NCBI GenBank assembly: GCA_944384265.1
Contig: CALWSR010000022.1
Span: 1-52,044, forward strand
Direction of reading: 5' to 3'
Origin: an uncultured Clostridia bacterium
Lineage (GTDB): Bacteria > Bacillota > Clostridia > Lachnospirales > Anaerotignaceae
Length of the DNA stretch: 52,044 bases
Below the pieces are notes generated by a model that was not told the DNA's origin, made no database searches, and worked only from the letters and a program-made list of their open reading frames with translations. Made by a program: the position numbers and the translations under genes. Positions within the stretch are counted from its first letter, which is position 1, and each line of letters begins with the position of its first letter. Below, piece by piece: positions 38,074 to 46,504 of this stretch.

Positions 38074-38266
38074 GGTGTGGACAAAATCAACAAGCCTTCA
38101 TCAAAAGCCCATTTTATGCAGGCTTTTCAGGAACAGACAGAGGTAGAAGCAGGGCATGAATGCCTTGAAGGCTACTGGCGGAAAATCAATTCCGCCTGGG
38201 GATTCAGCTTGGCAAAGCCTTCCTTTTCCAAGCTCTTTTGCCACCATATAAATGGGATATACTGCT

Positions 38267-38779
38267 TTAGTACTGTGTTTGTTTTTTAAAATGGTGTAAT
38301 TCACAAAAAATATAGCTCTCTAAAAATAAAAATACACATCGTAATGAAAATACATCAACCAGTTTATAAACAGGATTGTAGATATCTATTTGAAAAAGAT
38401 TTTGGAAAATGTGTTCTATCCAGTCGGCTGCGGCAATGAAAAGCTCTCCTATGGTGCTCTCTATCATATAAGCAGGCCAAAGAGGAAGGAATATACTCAT
38501 TATTTGAAGTAGGAGAAGTATTTTTAGAAAGAAATAGCATTTGTTGTAAAAATCATATTGCTGTTGTATTTTTTCTGGTTTGAATAAATATTGATTTGCT
38601 TTTTTGTTTTTGTGAAAAAGGAAACAGCTTATGGCAATAGCCCCTGCTTGTACCAAAATGCAATGCAAATAGGTATACAAAAAAGAATCATTTCCCATGG
38701 TTTGTAAAAAAACAAAGGCTAATACCACTCCAAAGCAATACAGCAGCATACTAATCAATAGAAACTGTTTTTTTTCCAT
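38267..38779 (-). CDS. Hypothetical membrane protein, 170 residues
   Basis: Minus strand, weak ribosome site AAAGGG before the ATG at 38779. Four hydrophobic segments are visible: about 5-27 (FLLISMLLYCFGVVLAFVF), 36-55, 84-105 (FFLKILLLLQIMSIFLPLW), and 143-160. A charged stretch NKKANQYLFKPEKIQQQ lies between the second and third. No family recognised. It is followed downstream only by spacer. It is next to the decayed gene at 38802 and may belong to the same accessory cluster. Confidence 0.6.
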   Translation of the reverse strand: MEKKQFLLISMLLYCFGVVLAFVFLQTMGNDSFLYTYLHCILVQAGAIAISCFLFHKNKKANQYLFKPEKIQQQYDFYNKCYFFLKILLLLQIMSIFLPLWPAYMIESTIGELFIAAADWIEHIFQNLFQIDIYNPVYKLVDVFSLRCVFLFLESYIFCELHHFKKQTQY

Positions 38780-38801
38780 AGCCTAAACCCTTTCATATGA
38801 T

Positions 38802-39639
38802 TTATGTTTCACTGCTTACTTTAACAGAAAGTGAAGCATTGACAGGATAAGATTTTATATCAGCAGATACTCTAACAGATATGCTCTGTAATTCTTTACA
38901 TACCGATTGGTTCCCTTTGTTCCCATGCCTTTTATATTCCATTGTATACCTGTACCTGCTGAAAATGCAGCTCCAGCTCATATCCGTCAACCAAATGCTT
39001 TCAAAACCATATTGTAACAGCTACAAAAGCCTTTGATTTATTTGATTGGTCTGAGCCGCTGTCCTTTGCAGCACCATAATTGGCGTAAAATATACTTTTT
39101 TTATATCACAATGAAAAGCAGTCCAAATCATCTTTGCCGATTTACGTCGGCAGTGGTAATTTTGGTATTGGCCTCCAATGAGGCAAATACCACCATAAGC
39201 CTAGTATAGCTTTCCATATACTGCTGTACCAAACAAATCAGCAATTTTTTTAAAAGCAATATTTCAGCAATACAAAGCTTATTGGGGTATTGCTGAATGA
39301 CTTCGGCGAAAAAAGTAGCAAAAACAATTTCAACATATTCTGCAAGAGCCTGCTCTTTTACCAGATGAAAGCCGGTGGAAAGTACTGGTCAAATTTTTCT
39401 TTTGGCAAATAGCTTTTGTATGGATTGAGAACAGAGGAAAAGTCAAATGCATAGCCATGCTCCTGCATTAGTGAGTACCAATACAATAATAAATCGTCGA
39501 AACAGCCATCAGCAAAAAAATTTATAAAACGATTGAAAATCATCTCCTCCTTTTTATTTGAATCCTTTTTCATAAGAAAAGGATAGCAACAAAAGCTTTG
39601 CTCTGTCAATATATGTAAAAAATAAATATAAAATATCAC
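38802..39639 (-). pseudogene. Decayed gene(s) of unknown function
   Basis: Minus-strand frames join across shifts. The N-terminal frame (39358-39639) has FINFFADGCFDDLLLYWYSL and KSYLPKEKFDQYFPPAF; a second frame (about 39150-39375) has EYVEIVFATFFAEVIQQYPN and YMESYTRLMVVFASLEAN; then a third at 38802-38990 ends with SISVRVSADIKSYPVNASLS. The ribosome site AGGAGG is only two bases from the ATG at 39543. Together these would be about 250 residues. No family recognised. Confidence 0.45.
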
Positions 39640-39694
39640 AAAAATCGGCTGTATTTACAAAAATACAATATGATTTTTGTAAGTGATAAATAAA

Positions 39695-39722
39695 AAAAGT
39701 ATGGGAAAGCTCCCATACTTTT
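39695..39722 (-). terminator. Terminator of the 143-residue gene
   Basis: AAAAGTATGGGA pairs with TCCCATACTTTT around a 4-nt loop, with a T run on the minus strand. Confidence 0.9.
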
Positions 39723-39727
39723 ATGGT

Positions 39728-40159
39728 TTAAATAATATTTGCCAATGCCAGTGTGACCAAAAGCCCCGTCATGCGGGCCTGACTGTCAAAGGAGGAAGGT
39801 GTTGGAGCAGAGTCTGCCTCCATGGCCTGCAATGTCTGCTCTTTGTTTTCCAAAAGCAGTGAAACATCTTGATTGATGTTTTGTATGGTTTGCATAAAAA
39901 GCAATGCTTGTATCATGTTGTCCATTTGCTGTTTCCCTGCATCGTTTGTAAAGGCCTTCATGGCACGCAAAAGGGTCACCTCTCTGGGCGGATGCTCCAT
40001 AACGGCATGTTGTCTTTGGTCGGCAGTGGCATGAAGCTTTTGGAGATATTTTTTTTGCAGTGTGTCCCGAAACATGGTTATCATATTAGAAAAGTCATTT
40101 TCCAAGCCGTCTTTGTTTCCCAAAAGCCGGCTTAATTCATAAATATCATTTTTTTCCAT
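39728..40159 (-). CDS. Hypothetical protein downstream of the split protease
   Basis: 143 residues from ATG at 40159 with AAGAGGTG upstream. Helical and charged (YELSRLLGNKDGLENDFSN, LLRAMKAFTNDAGKQQMDNMIQ), Met/Gln-rich, ending in a short hydrophobic tail (GLLVTLALANII). No signal peptide and no recognised family. It starts 28 bp after the protease stop codon on the same strand, so it probably forms an operon with the protease gene and would be cut off from that gene's promoter by the inserted element. Confidence 0.7.
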   Translation of the reverse strand: MEKNDIYELSRLLGNKDGLENDFSNMITMFRDTLQKKYLQKLHATADQRQHAVMEHPPREVTLLRAMKAFTNDAGKQQMDNMIQALLFMQTIQNINQDVSLLLENKEQTLQAMEADSAPTPSSFDSQARMTGLLVTLALANII

Positions 40160-40187
40160 AGCATAGGCACCTCTTTTCTGTAAAATG

Positions 40188-40913
40188 TTATAAAAGGCAG
40201 GCACGAATGTTTAAAAGTCCCTTTTGGTTTTGTTCATTGCCATATTGGGCAGAGGAGATGAGGCGGTATTTGATTTGGTCAGGGGACAAATTGGGATATT
40301 TTTCCAAAAGCAATGCAACAGCACCGCTGACCATGGGGGTTGCCATGGATGTGCCGCTCATTTTGATATAATATCGGTCTACCATTTTCATGGTATCCCG
40401 GTTTTGCAATGAAAAATCATAGTCAGGGGACAATGTGGATATAATGTCCTCTCCCGGCGCCCAAATATCCGGCATAGGCACTGCACTGCGGCGAAAAAAA
40501 AGAGGGCTTCCCTGTGATTGTGCCTGCAAAAAAAAGCGGCGGTCTTCCCAAGCACCAACTGTGATGATACGGGGGCTGATGGCAGGAGAGGGCTGAAAGT
40601 GCCTTCTGCTGTCCGGATTGCCGGCGGCTGCCACTACGGTGATGCCGGCAAACCACAGCCTGTTGACAGCTTCCATAAGAGGGACATTGATTTTATGGTC
40701 ATTTGTGCCTATGGAAAGGTTCACCACTTTTATATTATATTTCTTAGCGTTGTCCATTATCCATCTTAAACCGGCAATGGCCTGTGCAGAATTTCCCTGA
40801 CCGTTTTGGTCCAATATTTTGACAGATATGATATTGCTTTGAGGAGCAATACCCTGATATTTTCCTTCCGAAGCATAGCCGTTGCCACAAACAATGCCCG
40901 TGACATGGGTCAC
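40188..40913 (-). CDS. Subtilisin-like (S8, AprX-type) protease, C-terminal part of a split gene
   Basis: In the assembled state only a GTG at 40913 inside the attachment site could start this frame, and no ribosome site precedes it. It carries THVTGIVCGNG, ITVVAAAGNPD with the oxyanion Asn, and MSGTSMATPMVSGAVALL with the catalytic Ser. The Asp and His motifs are missing here and are found at 46131-46372, beyond the element. In the joined protein the Asn is residue 176 and the Ser residue 266 of 318. Alone this part cannot be active. Confidence 0.9.
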   Translation of the reverse strand: MTHVTGIVCGNGYASEGKYQGIAPQSNIISVKILDQNGQGNSAQAIAGLRWIMDNAKKYNIKVVNLSIGTNDHKINVPLMEAVNRLWFAGITVVAAAGNPDSRRHFQPSPAISPRIITVGAWEDRRFFLQAQSQGSPLFFRRSAVPMPDIWAPGEDIISTLSPDYDFSLQNRDTMKMVDRYYIKMSGTSMATPMVSGAVALLLEKYPNLSPDQIKYRLISSAQYGNEQNQKGLLNIRACLL

Positions 40914-40925
40914 GGGCAGAAATAT
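40880..40925. other. Left attachment site (attL) of the element
   Basis: The core ACATGGGT is at 40903-40910. Around it CCCGTGAC and GTCACGGG form a perfect 8-bp inverted repeat with a 4-bp centre (40898-40917), the kind of arm symmetry expected for a serine-recombinase site. The protease frame crosses it. Confidence 0.75.
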
Positions 40926-41605
40926 TATAATATTTGATTGACTTTAAATATCAAATGCAGTGTTTTTTTGGAATTTAAAATATGGTTTTCAATGGCTCTT
41001 TGCAGTGCAGGACGGTCTTGGTTTAATATGGCGTCAAATATGGCCTGATGCTCCTCCACACATTCCATATCTCTTAATTGAGGCTGTTGTATGTAGGTAT
41101 AGCTGGAATACATAAAGGGATTGAGGTTGCGAAAGGTTTCCAAAACCTTTTGATTGCCGCTGCCTGTTAAATACAGCTCATGAAATATGCTGTCAAAGCT
41201 GTAATAGGAGCTGTTTTTGTGCGGATTATCTCCTGTATCGTTTTCTACAAAGGCCTTATGCTCTGCAATATTTTTGCGCATTTGCTCTTGCAGTGTTTTA
41301 TTGTAGCTGAATGTGGAGAGAATATCCTTCATAAAATATAAATCCATCATAAGGCGCATATCGAATATTTCATCTAATTCTTCAATGGAGACATGGCGTA
41401 CACTCATGCCCTTGTTTGGCACACTGATAACCATGTGGTCTGAAATAAGACGGTTAAGAGCCTGTTTGACAGGAGTATCGCTGACTTCATATTTTCTGCT
41501 CAGTTCCTTTACATTGATTTTTTGACCGGGAGAAAGTACTTTGTTACCAATATCATGTTTGATATTTAAGTAAATTTGGTCCACAAGCGTCATTTTTTTG
41601 CTCAT
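40925..41605 (-). CDS. GntR/FadR-family transcriptional regulator
   Basis: 226 residues, ribosome site AAGGAGTG. N-terminal winged helix-turn-helix (residues about 10-75: GQKINVKELSRKYEVSDTPV, then VSVPNKGMSV), followed by an all-helical FCD ligand domain with FDSIFHELYLTGSGN and EEHQAIFDAILNQD, the usual metal-contact acidic and His residues. The family represses genes for sugar acids, amino acids or lipids according to a ligand. It is inside the element, 15 bp from the left core. Its operator and target are unknown; it might control the element. Confidence 0.88.
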   Translation of the reverse strand: MSKKMTLVDQIYLNIKHDIGNKVLSPGQKINVKELSRKYEVSDTPVKQALNRLISDHMVISVPNKGMSVRHVSIEELDEIFDMRLMMDLYFMKDILSTFSYNKTLQEQMRKNIAEHKAFVENDTGDNPHKNSSYYSFDSIFHELYLTGSGNQKVLETFRNLNPFMYSSYTYIQQPQLRDMECVEEHQAIFDAILNQDRPALQRAIENHILNSKKTLHLIFKVNQIL

Positions 41606-41817
41606 ATATACACTCCTTAATATTTACTTTGGTATGTATGGCTTTTGTATCATTTCCGCTACAAAAGCAAAAGGATTATATTTTAAAAGGGTAACATCAT
41701 ACAACGGTTTCTGTCAATGATTTTTTTGAAAAAACAGTCGAATTTTATAGAAAAATAAAATATATTTTCAAAAAATGTTACACCATACAGTGTCAAAACA
41801 GACTCTTCATTGCTTTT

Positions 41818-43047
41818 TTATTGATAATCATCTCCGGCTAAATAGCGATAAAAAGGCTCGTCGCACCAAAGGGAGGTTTGATTGACTCTGACAGAGGCAT
41901 CCAAAGCGTTCAGCTGCTCTTTGACATGGGAAGCGTCTGTGTCCAATGAAAAGGAATGGAAAGAATACAGTCCGTTTTGTATGGTATTATCTGTGATTTT
42001 TCTGTAATTTCCATTCATAGCAGTTGCAGAGGTATATAATGGCTGCCACCAGGAGCCGTAAAGTAAGCCTTCTGCGGAAGCATTTTCATCACTTTTTTTG
42101 GCATATTTTAATATGAGGCTGTCAAATTTTGATTTATCCTGTACAGATTCAAATTCCAACGCCAAATCATATTCCACTGCATAAACCAAATAGAAATCAT
42201 TGCTAAACTGTTTTACTTCATATCTTGGCTCAGGCTCAGGCACAGGACCCCAGTCCAAAAGATATTCGTATATGGATATTTTAGGCTCCAGCTGCACCTT
42301 TGCCACAATCCCTTCGCTTTGCAGCAGTGCTATGATTTGGTTGGCGTGTTTGATGTCGTCATGGCCGTAGCGCAATGTGCGTTCCGGTATAAAATGAGCA
42401 TCATAGCTGTCTTTTTTTAGATTATATCCTGTTGTAATTTTGTTTTCAACGGCTTTGCTTCCGATTTCATCCAGCTTTTCATCACTAAATATTTCAAAAG
42501 AATTCCATGCATGATAAATTTTTCCATAAATATCCGCATCATTGGAGTAGCCCAAAAAATTTCTGCCCTCTCCTATGGCATCTGCCACAGCCATATAAAC
42601 ACGAAGGGCCTGTGCTTTTGAAATGCTTGTGTCAGTCAAATCCTCTTTTTGCACCAATCCTGTGGAAAGAGCGCAGGCGGCATATTGTGCGGCAGTGCCT
42701 TCCAATGGAATGGATATGTCATATTCTGACAATATTCTGGTATATTTTTCCTCGGGAAATGTCAGTGCAGCCTCTTCCATGCCTGCTGCCTGCAAAATCG
42801 GCCCCAAAAGCTGCACCATTCCTGTGCTTTGGGTATCATAGGACAGCTCTGTACCGCTTATTTTTTCCAATGTATTGCAAAATTCCTCTGCAAAAACCCT
42901 ATCGGAAACGGTGCCGATTTGAAAATAAGTGTTCAAATACTGCAAATTTTCCCCCGGTGTGGACTGTGCAAATGCGGGTACAGCACTCATGAGCATTGCA
43001 GCCGCCAGTACCATGGCCCCAATGGCTTTTTTGAAATGATATTTCAT
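41818..43047 (-). CDS. Secreted protein of unknown function carried by the element
   Basis: 409 residues, ribosome site AAGGGGGA. Signal peptide at residues 1-27 (FKKAIGAMVLAAAMLMSAVPAFA). Residues about 45-165 resemble a degenerate SLH-like or copy-repeat helical region (TGLVQKEDLTDTSISKAQALRVYMAV). The remaining part is mixed alpha/beta with aromatic clusters (YLLDWGPVPEPEPRYEV, GSWWQPLYTSATAMNG). No catalytic motif is seen. It would be exported or surface-bound. As cargo of a putative skin-like element, its link to the protease or to sporulation is open. Confidence 0.72.
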   Translation of the reverse strand: MKYHFKKAIGAMVLAAAMLMSAVPAFAQSTPGENLQYLNTYFQIGTVSDRVFAEEFCNTLEKISGTELSYDTQSTGMVQLLGPILQAAGMEEAALTFPEEKYTRILSEYDISIPLEGTAAQYAACALSTGLVQKEDLTDTSISKAQALRVYMAVADAIGEGRNFLGYSNDADIYGKIYHAWNSFEIFSDEKLDEIGSKAVENKITTGYNLKKDSYDAHFIPERTLRYGHDDIKHANQIIALLQSEGIVAKVQLEPKISIYEYLLDWGPVPEPEPRYEVKQFSNDFYLVYAVEYDLALEFESVQDKSKFDSLILKYAKKSDENASAEGLLYGSWWQPLYTSATAMNGNYRKITDNTIQNGLYSFHSFSLDTDASHVKEQLNALDASVRVNQTSLWCDEPFYRYLAGDDYQ

Positions 43048-44602
43048 AATAATCCCCCTTTTGTTGATAGGAAGCTGTTACATTTATAAAAAAATAGAAT
43101 GTGATGCACCATTGCTTTTACAACCAAAATCAATCCGATGCATTTCTCACCCTTTTTGGAGTGGAAAAGGAAAAAGCATGAAAATGTTTGATTTCTTTCT
43201 AAAAAAGAAACACCACTTCTTTTGTTATGCTTTGAAGCAATACCATATCATTTTTCATATCAATGTAACACATCCATTTATAAAATAAAGCATGATATAA
43301 AATATCATACAAATTTTATGGCCATTTGTCAAAAGATTCCTAAAAAATAGAGAAATTTTATTTTTTTGTGTTCATTTTGTCAATTATCATAGCCATAGAG
43401 TGAAAAAAGTGTCGAAATCCATTCTGTTTTTAAAAAAAAGAAAGGAATCGCTATGAAAAGTCAAGTCTAAAATATGGATTGCAAAAAGGCACCTCCCATA
43501 TGGCTGCACCTTAAAAATTCCATGACAGTGTCATGACCGGCACCGGAAAAAGGGGGAAACCGTTGTCTGTTGGCGTATAAAAGGGTATGTAAAAATCAAA
43601 AAAGCAGTGCTTTTGTACCATATGAAAGGGCAATCAAAATACATTTGTATGGTTTGAAAGCCATAAAGCAATGCTATGGAGTGAAAAAACAATGGGGCAA
43701 AGCATATAAATTGTTTTTTGTCAAAATACAGTTTGCTGCCCACAAAAGGCAAATGAAAACAGCCGAATGGTACAAGATATTTGAAAATATACATAAAACA
43801 GTATGGAATAAAAGGCCTGATTTTATGAGAATGAAAACCATAAAAACAATGGCAGAGTGCTTTTGCAAAAATTTGTTTTTGGTGAGATTTGTAAAGGGAT
43901 ACAAAATAGAAATGGGCTTTGCATGAAAACAAATACTTTAAAGGCCATAAAAGAGCTTCAAAAAATGGAGCAAAAAGCAATGCCTTTCGCCTTCTGTTTT
44001 CCATTTCAGAAAAAAAGAGAAAAAACGGCCAAAATTTATGGGCTTGATATGGAAATAGCTCTTAAATGGAATTTGGGGCAGATAAAAGAAGGCTTGGGCA
44101 TGGAAGGAGAAAAGGAAAATTATGCCGATTTTGAGTTTGAGGATACAAATGGACCATTTCATAATGGGAAAGAAAACGGCCAAAATTTATGTGATTGATA
44201 TGGAAACAGCCCTTAAATGAAATTTGGGGCAGAAAAAAGAAGGCTTAGGTATGGAAGGAGAAAAGAAAAACGGTCATTTGGCTGTGAAACACATAAGGGA
44301 AAACCATTTTATGTGGTATATAGGGAGCGGATACGAAAAAACATATGGTATTGTCCGTTCCAAATAGGAGAGGAGGATTGGCCCTATTTAAAAAAGCAAC
44401 AAATAGCTGGGAGAAATTGCCATGCACCCAATGTCCTGAATAGGAAAGGGAAAACTGCCTTTTTTCCTTTTTAAAGCCTTTTGTAAGGCATATGGCAAAA
44501 AAAGAAACCCAGGGAACAGGCTCTGGCTGCACAATCAATGGTTCATGGCCTTCTATTTCATATAAAAGCAATATCGTTTTGTGCATGAAGGGGGAAAATG
44601 GT
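43048..44602. other. 1.5-kb spacer inside the element
   Basis: No convincing gene. Frames at 43570-43926, 43857-44198 and 44217-44474 have TTG or GTG starts or no ribosome site, overlap one another and cover diverged repeats, so they are not called as genes. A small excisionase gene could still be hidden. Hairpin CATGAC/GTCATG lies at 43521-43535. A CTATTTCATATAAAAGCAA repeat word precedes the recombinase. Confidence 0.5.
44019..44268 (+). repeat. 151-bp-spaced direct repeat, two copies
   Basis: Copies at about 44019-44117 and 44170-44268 share CGGCCAAAATTTATG, TTGATATGGAAA, AATTTGGGGCAGA and ATGGAAGGAGAAAA at a constant 151-bp offset. Stops in copy 2 break any shared frame. Confidence 0.7.
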
Positions 44603-46108
44603 ATGAATGATTTTCATAACAGCAAAAAAAACAATGCTGCTGCATTATATCTGAGATTATCCAAGGAGGATGTTTATAAAATCCATGGAGGAGATGAGAG
44701 CCAAAGCATTCAAAACCAAAGGCTGCTGCTGATGGAGGAGGCGGCAAAAAGAGGCTTTACCGTTACAGATATATATTGCGATGAGGATTATTCGGGAACG
44801 GATGAGAGCCGTCCGGAATTTAACCGCTTGCTGAAGGATGCCTATGAAAAAAGGTTCAGTGTGATACTGTGTAAATCCCAGTCAAGATTTACAAGAGATA
44901 TGGAGGTATCAGAAAGGTACATAAACAGAATATTTCCTTTGCTTAAAATTCGGTTTATAAGCATTGCAGACCATGTGGATACAGATAAAAGAGCAAACAA
45001 AAGGGCCCGTCAAATCAATGCTTTGGTCAATGAATGGTATGTGGAGGATTTGTCTGAAAACATAAAAAGCGTGTTGAAAAGCAAAATGCGTCAGGGACAA
45101 TTTTTGGGGGCATTTGCCCCATATGGCTACAAAAAGGACGAAAATGACAATCATAAATTGGTGATTGATGCAGAAGCTGCTGCTGTGGTAAAAAGCATAT
45201 TTGACTACTGTATGCAGGGATATGGCATACAGCAGATTTGTTATCAGCTTCAGCAGCAAAATATTCTCCCTCCAACGGCATATAAACAAAGCAAGGGGCT
45301 TGCCTTTCAAAATCCCAATGCCCAAAAGCAGCACCAAAAAAATGCCTTGTGGGCAAGAACTACCATAAAAAGGATATTGACCAATGAGGTTTATATTGGC
45401 ACATTGATTCAAGGAAGAGAAAAAAAGATAAGCTATAAAAGCAAAAAAGTGGTGACAGCACCTAAAAATGAATGGATTGTGGTGGAGAAGAATCATGAAG
45501 CCATTATATCAAAAGAGGATTTTTATAATGTGCAGGAAATACTGCAATTAAAAAGAAGGTTCTCTCCCATATCTGACAAAAAAAATAAACATTATCCCTT
45601 GGCCGGAAAAGTAAAATGTAAAGACTGCGGCAGTACAATGATAAGAAGAGGCAGCCAAAATACAAAGTATTATTATTTAAGCTGCGGTCTTGCCGGAAAA
45701 TCCTCTCCAAAGCAATGCACAAGCCATATGATAAAATACAGCATATTGGAGCAAAAGGTGGCGGAGGCATTGCAATGCCATATCAAAAACAGCGAAAACA
45801 GCATATGTGACAGGAAAAAAGAAATTCCACTGCTGCCTATTCATATGGAGCAAAAAAAGGAAAGCACCGGCCTGAAGCACAACAGGGAGGTTTGTGATTT
45901 GCATCAAAATGCTGCTTTACAGCACAAAAAAACAGTGGAGGATAATGAAAACATTTTGCAAGCTGCAGCGTCAAAACAAACCATAAAAAAATACGGCCCC
46001 TTTGCAGAGCTGACAAATGAACTGGTATATGCTTTTATTGATTTCATTGAAATTGGAGAAAAAAATGAAAATGGCTGCCAATATATGACAATTTACTGGA
46101 AATGTTGA
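44603..46108 (+). CDS. Large serine recombinase (SpoIVCA-like)
   Basis: 501 residues from ATG 44603 with GAAGGGGGA upstream; an earlier in-frame start at 44492 lacks a ribosome site. N-terminal resolvase domain (about 12-160) with AALYLRLSKED and catalytic Ser20, then FCK-type SQSRFTRDMEVSERYINRI. Next a recombinase domain (about 170-300, AFAPYGYKKDEND) and a zinc beta-ribbon with CKDCGSTM and LSCGL (about 338-375), and a C-terminal helical tail. The length matches SpoIVCA and phage integrases. It should catalyse site-specific integration and excision; its stop is 22 bp from the right core. Confidence 0.93.
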   Translation: MNDFHNSKKNNAAALYLRLSKEDVYKIHGGDESQSIQNQRLLLMEEAAKRGFTVTDIYCDEDYSGTDESRPEFNRLLKDAYEKRFSVILCKSQSRFTRDMEVSERYINRIFPLLKIRFISIADHVDTDKRANKRARQINALVNEWYVEDLSENIKSVLKSKMRQGQFLGAFAPYGYKKDENDNHKLVIDAEAAAVVKSIFDYCMQGYGIQQICYQLQQQNILPPTAYKQSKGLAFQNPNAQKQHQKNALWARTTIKRILTNEVYIGTLIQGREKKISYKSKKVVTAPKNEWIVVEKNHEAIISKEDFYNVQEILQLKRRFSPISDKKNKHYPLAGKVKCKDCGSTMIRRGSQNTKYYYLSCGLAGKSSPKQCTSHMIKYSILEQKVAEALQCHIKNSENSICDRKKEIPLLPIHMEQKKESTGLKHNREVCDLHQNAALQHKKTVEDNENILQAAASKQTIKKYGPFAELTNELVYAFIDFIEIGEKNENGCQYMTIYWKC

Positions 46109-46114
46109 TTTTTT

Positions 46115-46160
46115 ACTTTTGTGACACGGCACATGGGTACCGTGGCCGTTATCGTCATAG
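46115..46160. other. Right attachment site (attR) of the element
   Basis: The core ACATGGGT is at 46131-46138, flanked by GACACGGC on the left and ACCGTGGCC on the right, an imperfect inverted repeat (CACGG / CCGTG). The outer flank encodes DDNGHG of the protease on the minus strand. Confidence 0.75.
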
Positions 46161-46372
46161 GGTGCTGTTTTTTTTCCCACAAAATCCCGAAAAGCTACAA
46201 TTCTGTTGTAGGGCAAAACAAAATCATCCACAGGAGATATGCCTGTATCCAGTATGGCAATGCCTATGTTTTTTCCTTGGTATGGCAGGGGCTTTTGGGG
46301 AAGCATTTGTTTTGCTGTATCCGTACACGCATAAAGCATGGTATTTTCTTTCAGGGCAGTTTTAAACGCCAT
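46131..46372 (-). CDS. Subtilisin-like (S8) protease, N-terminal part of a split gene
   Basis: Starts at ATG 46372 with GAAAGGAG nine bases upstream; the longer frame to 46645 lacks a ribosome site. Residues 1-81 contain NIGIAILDTGISP with catalytic Asp42 and YDDNGHGTHV with catalytic His77. There is no signal peptide, as in AprX, an intracellular subtilase. In the present arrangement the frame runs from codon 81 into the element and ends 53 codons later at 45971, with unrelated sequence that is antisense to the recombinase. Excision joins it to 40188-40902. Confidence 0.9.
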
Positions 46373-46504
46373 AGAAAAAAACTCCTTTCTCATCTTTCTA
46401 TATAGCATATGAAAAAGAGGTTTTTTTGGGAATTGTTTTTTGGTTATTTTTTGAAAACAGACGGCATACCATAGAAAAAGGGGAGTGAAGAAAAGGGGGA
46501 TGGC

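Larger units (their letters stand above)
40903..46130. mobile_element. 5,228-bp serine-recombinase intervening element inside a protease gene
   Basis: The same 8-bp core occurs at 40903-40910 and 46131-46138. The large serine recombinase ends 22 bp from the right core. Deleting one core plus the intervening DNA joins codon 81 of the protease precisely, restoring GHGTHVTGIVCGNG. Inside are a GntR-family regulator next to the left end, a secreted protein, a 1.5-kb region without convincing genes, and the recombinase. Placement beside a spore-coat-type gene content and recombinase similarity to SpoIVCA suggest a skin-like element; whether excision is developmental is inference. Confidence 0.88.

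Noticed and set aside
43570..44474. Three overlapping plus-strand ORFs within the element.
   Set aside because: Non-ATG starts or missing ribosome sites, mutual overlap and diverged repeats; kept only as a possible hiding place for an excisionase.
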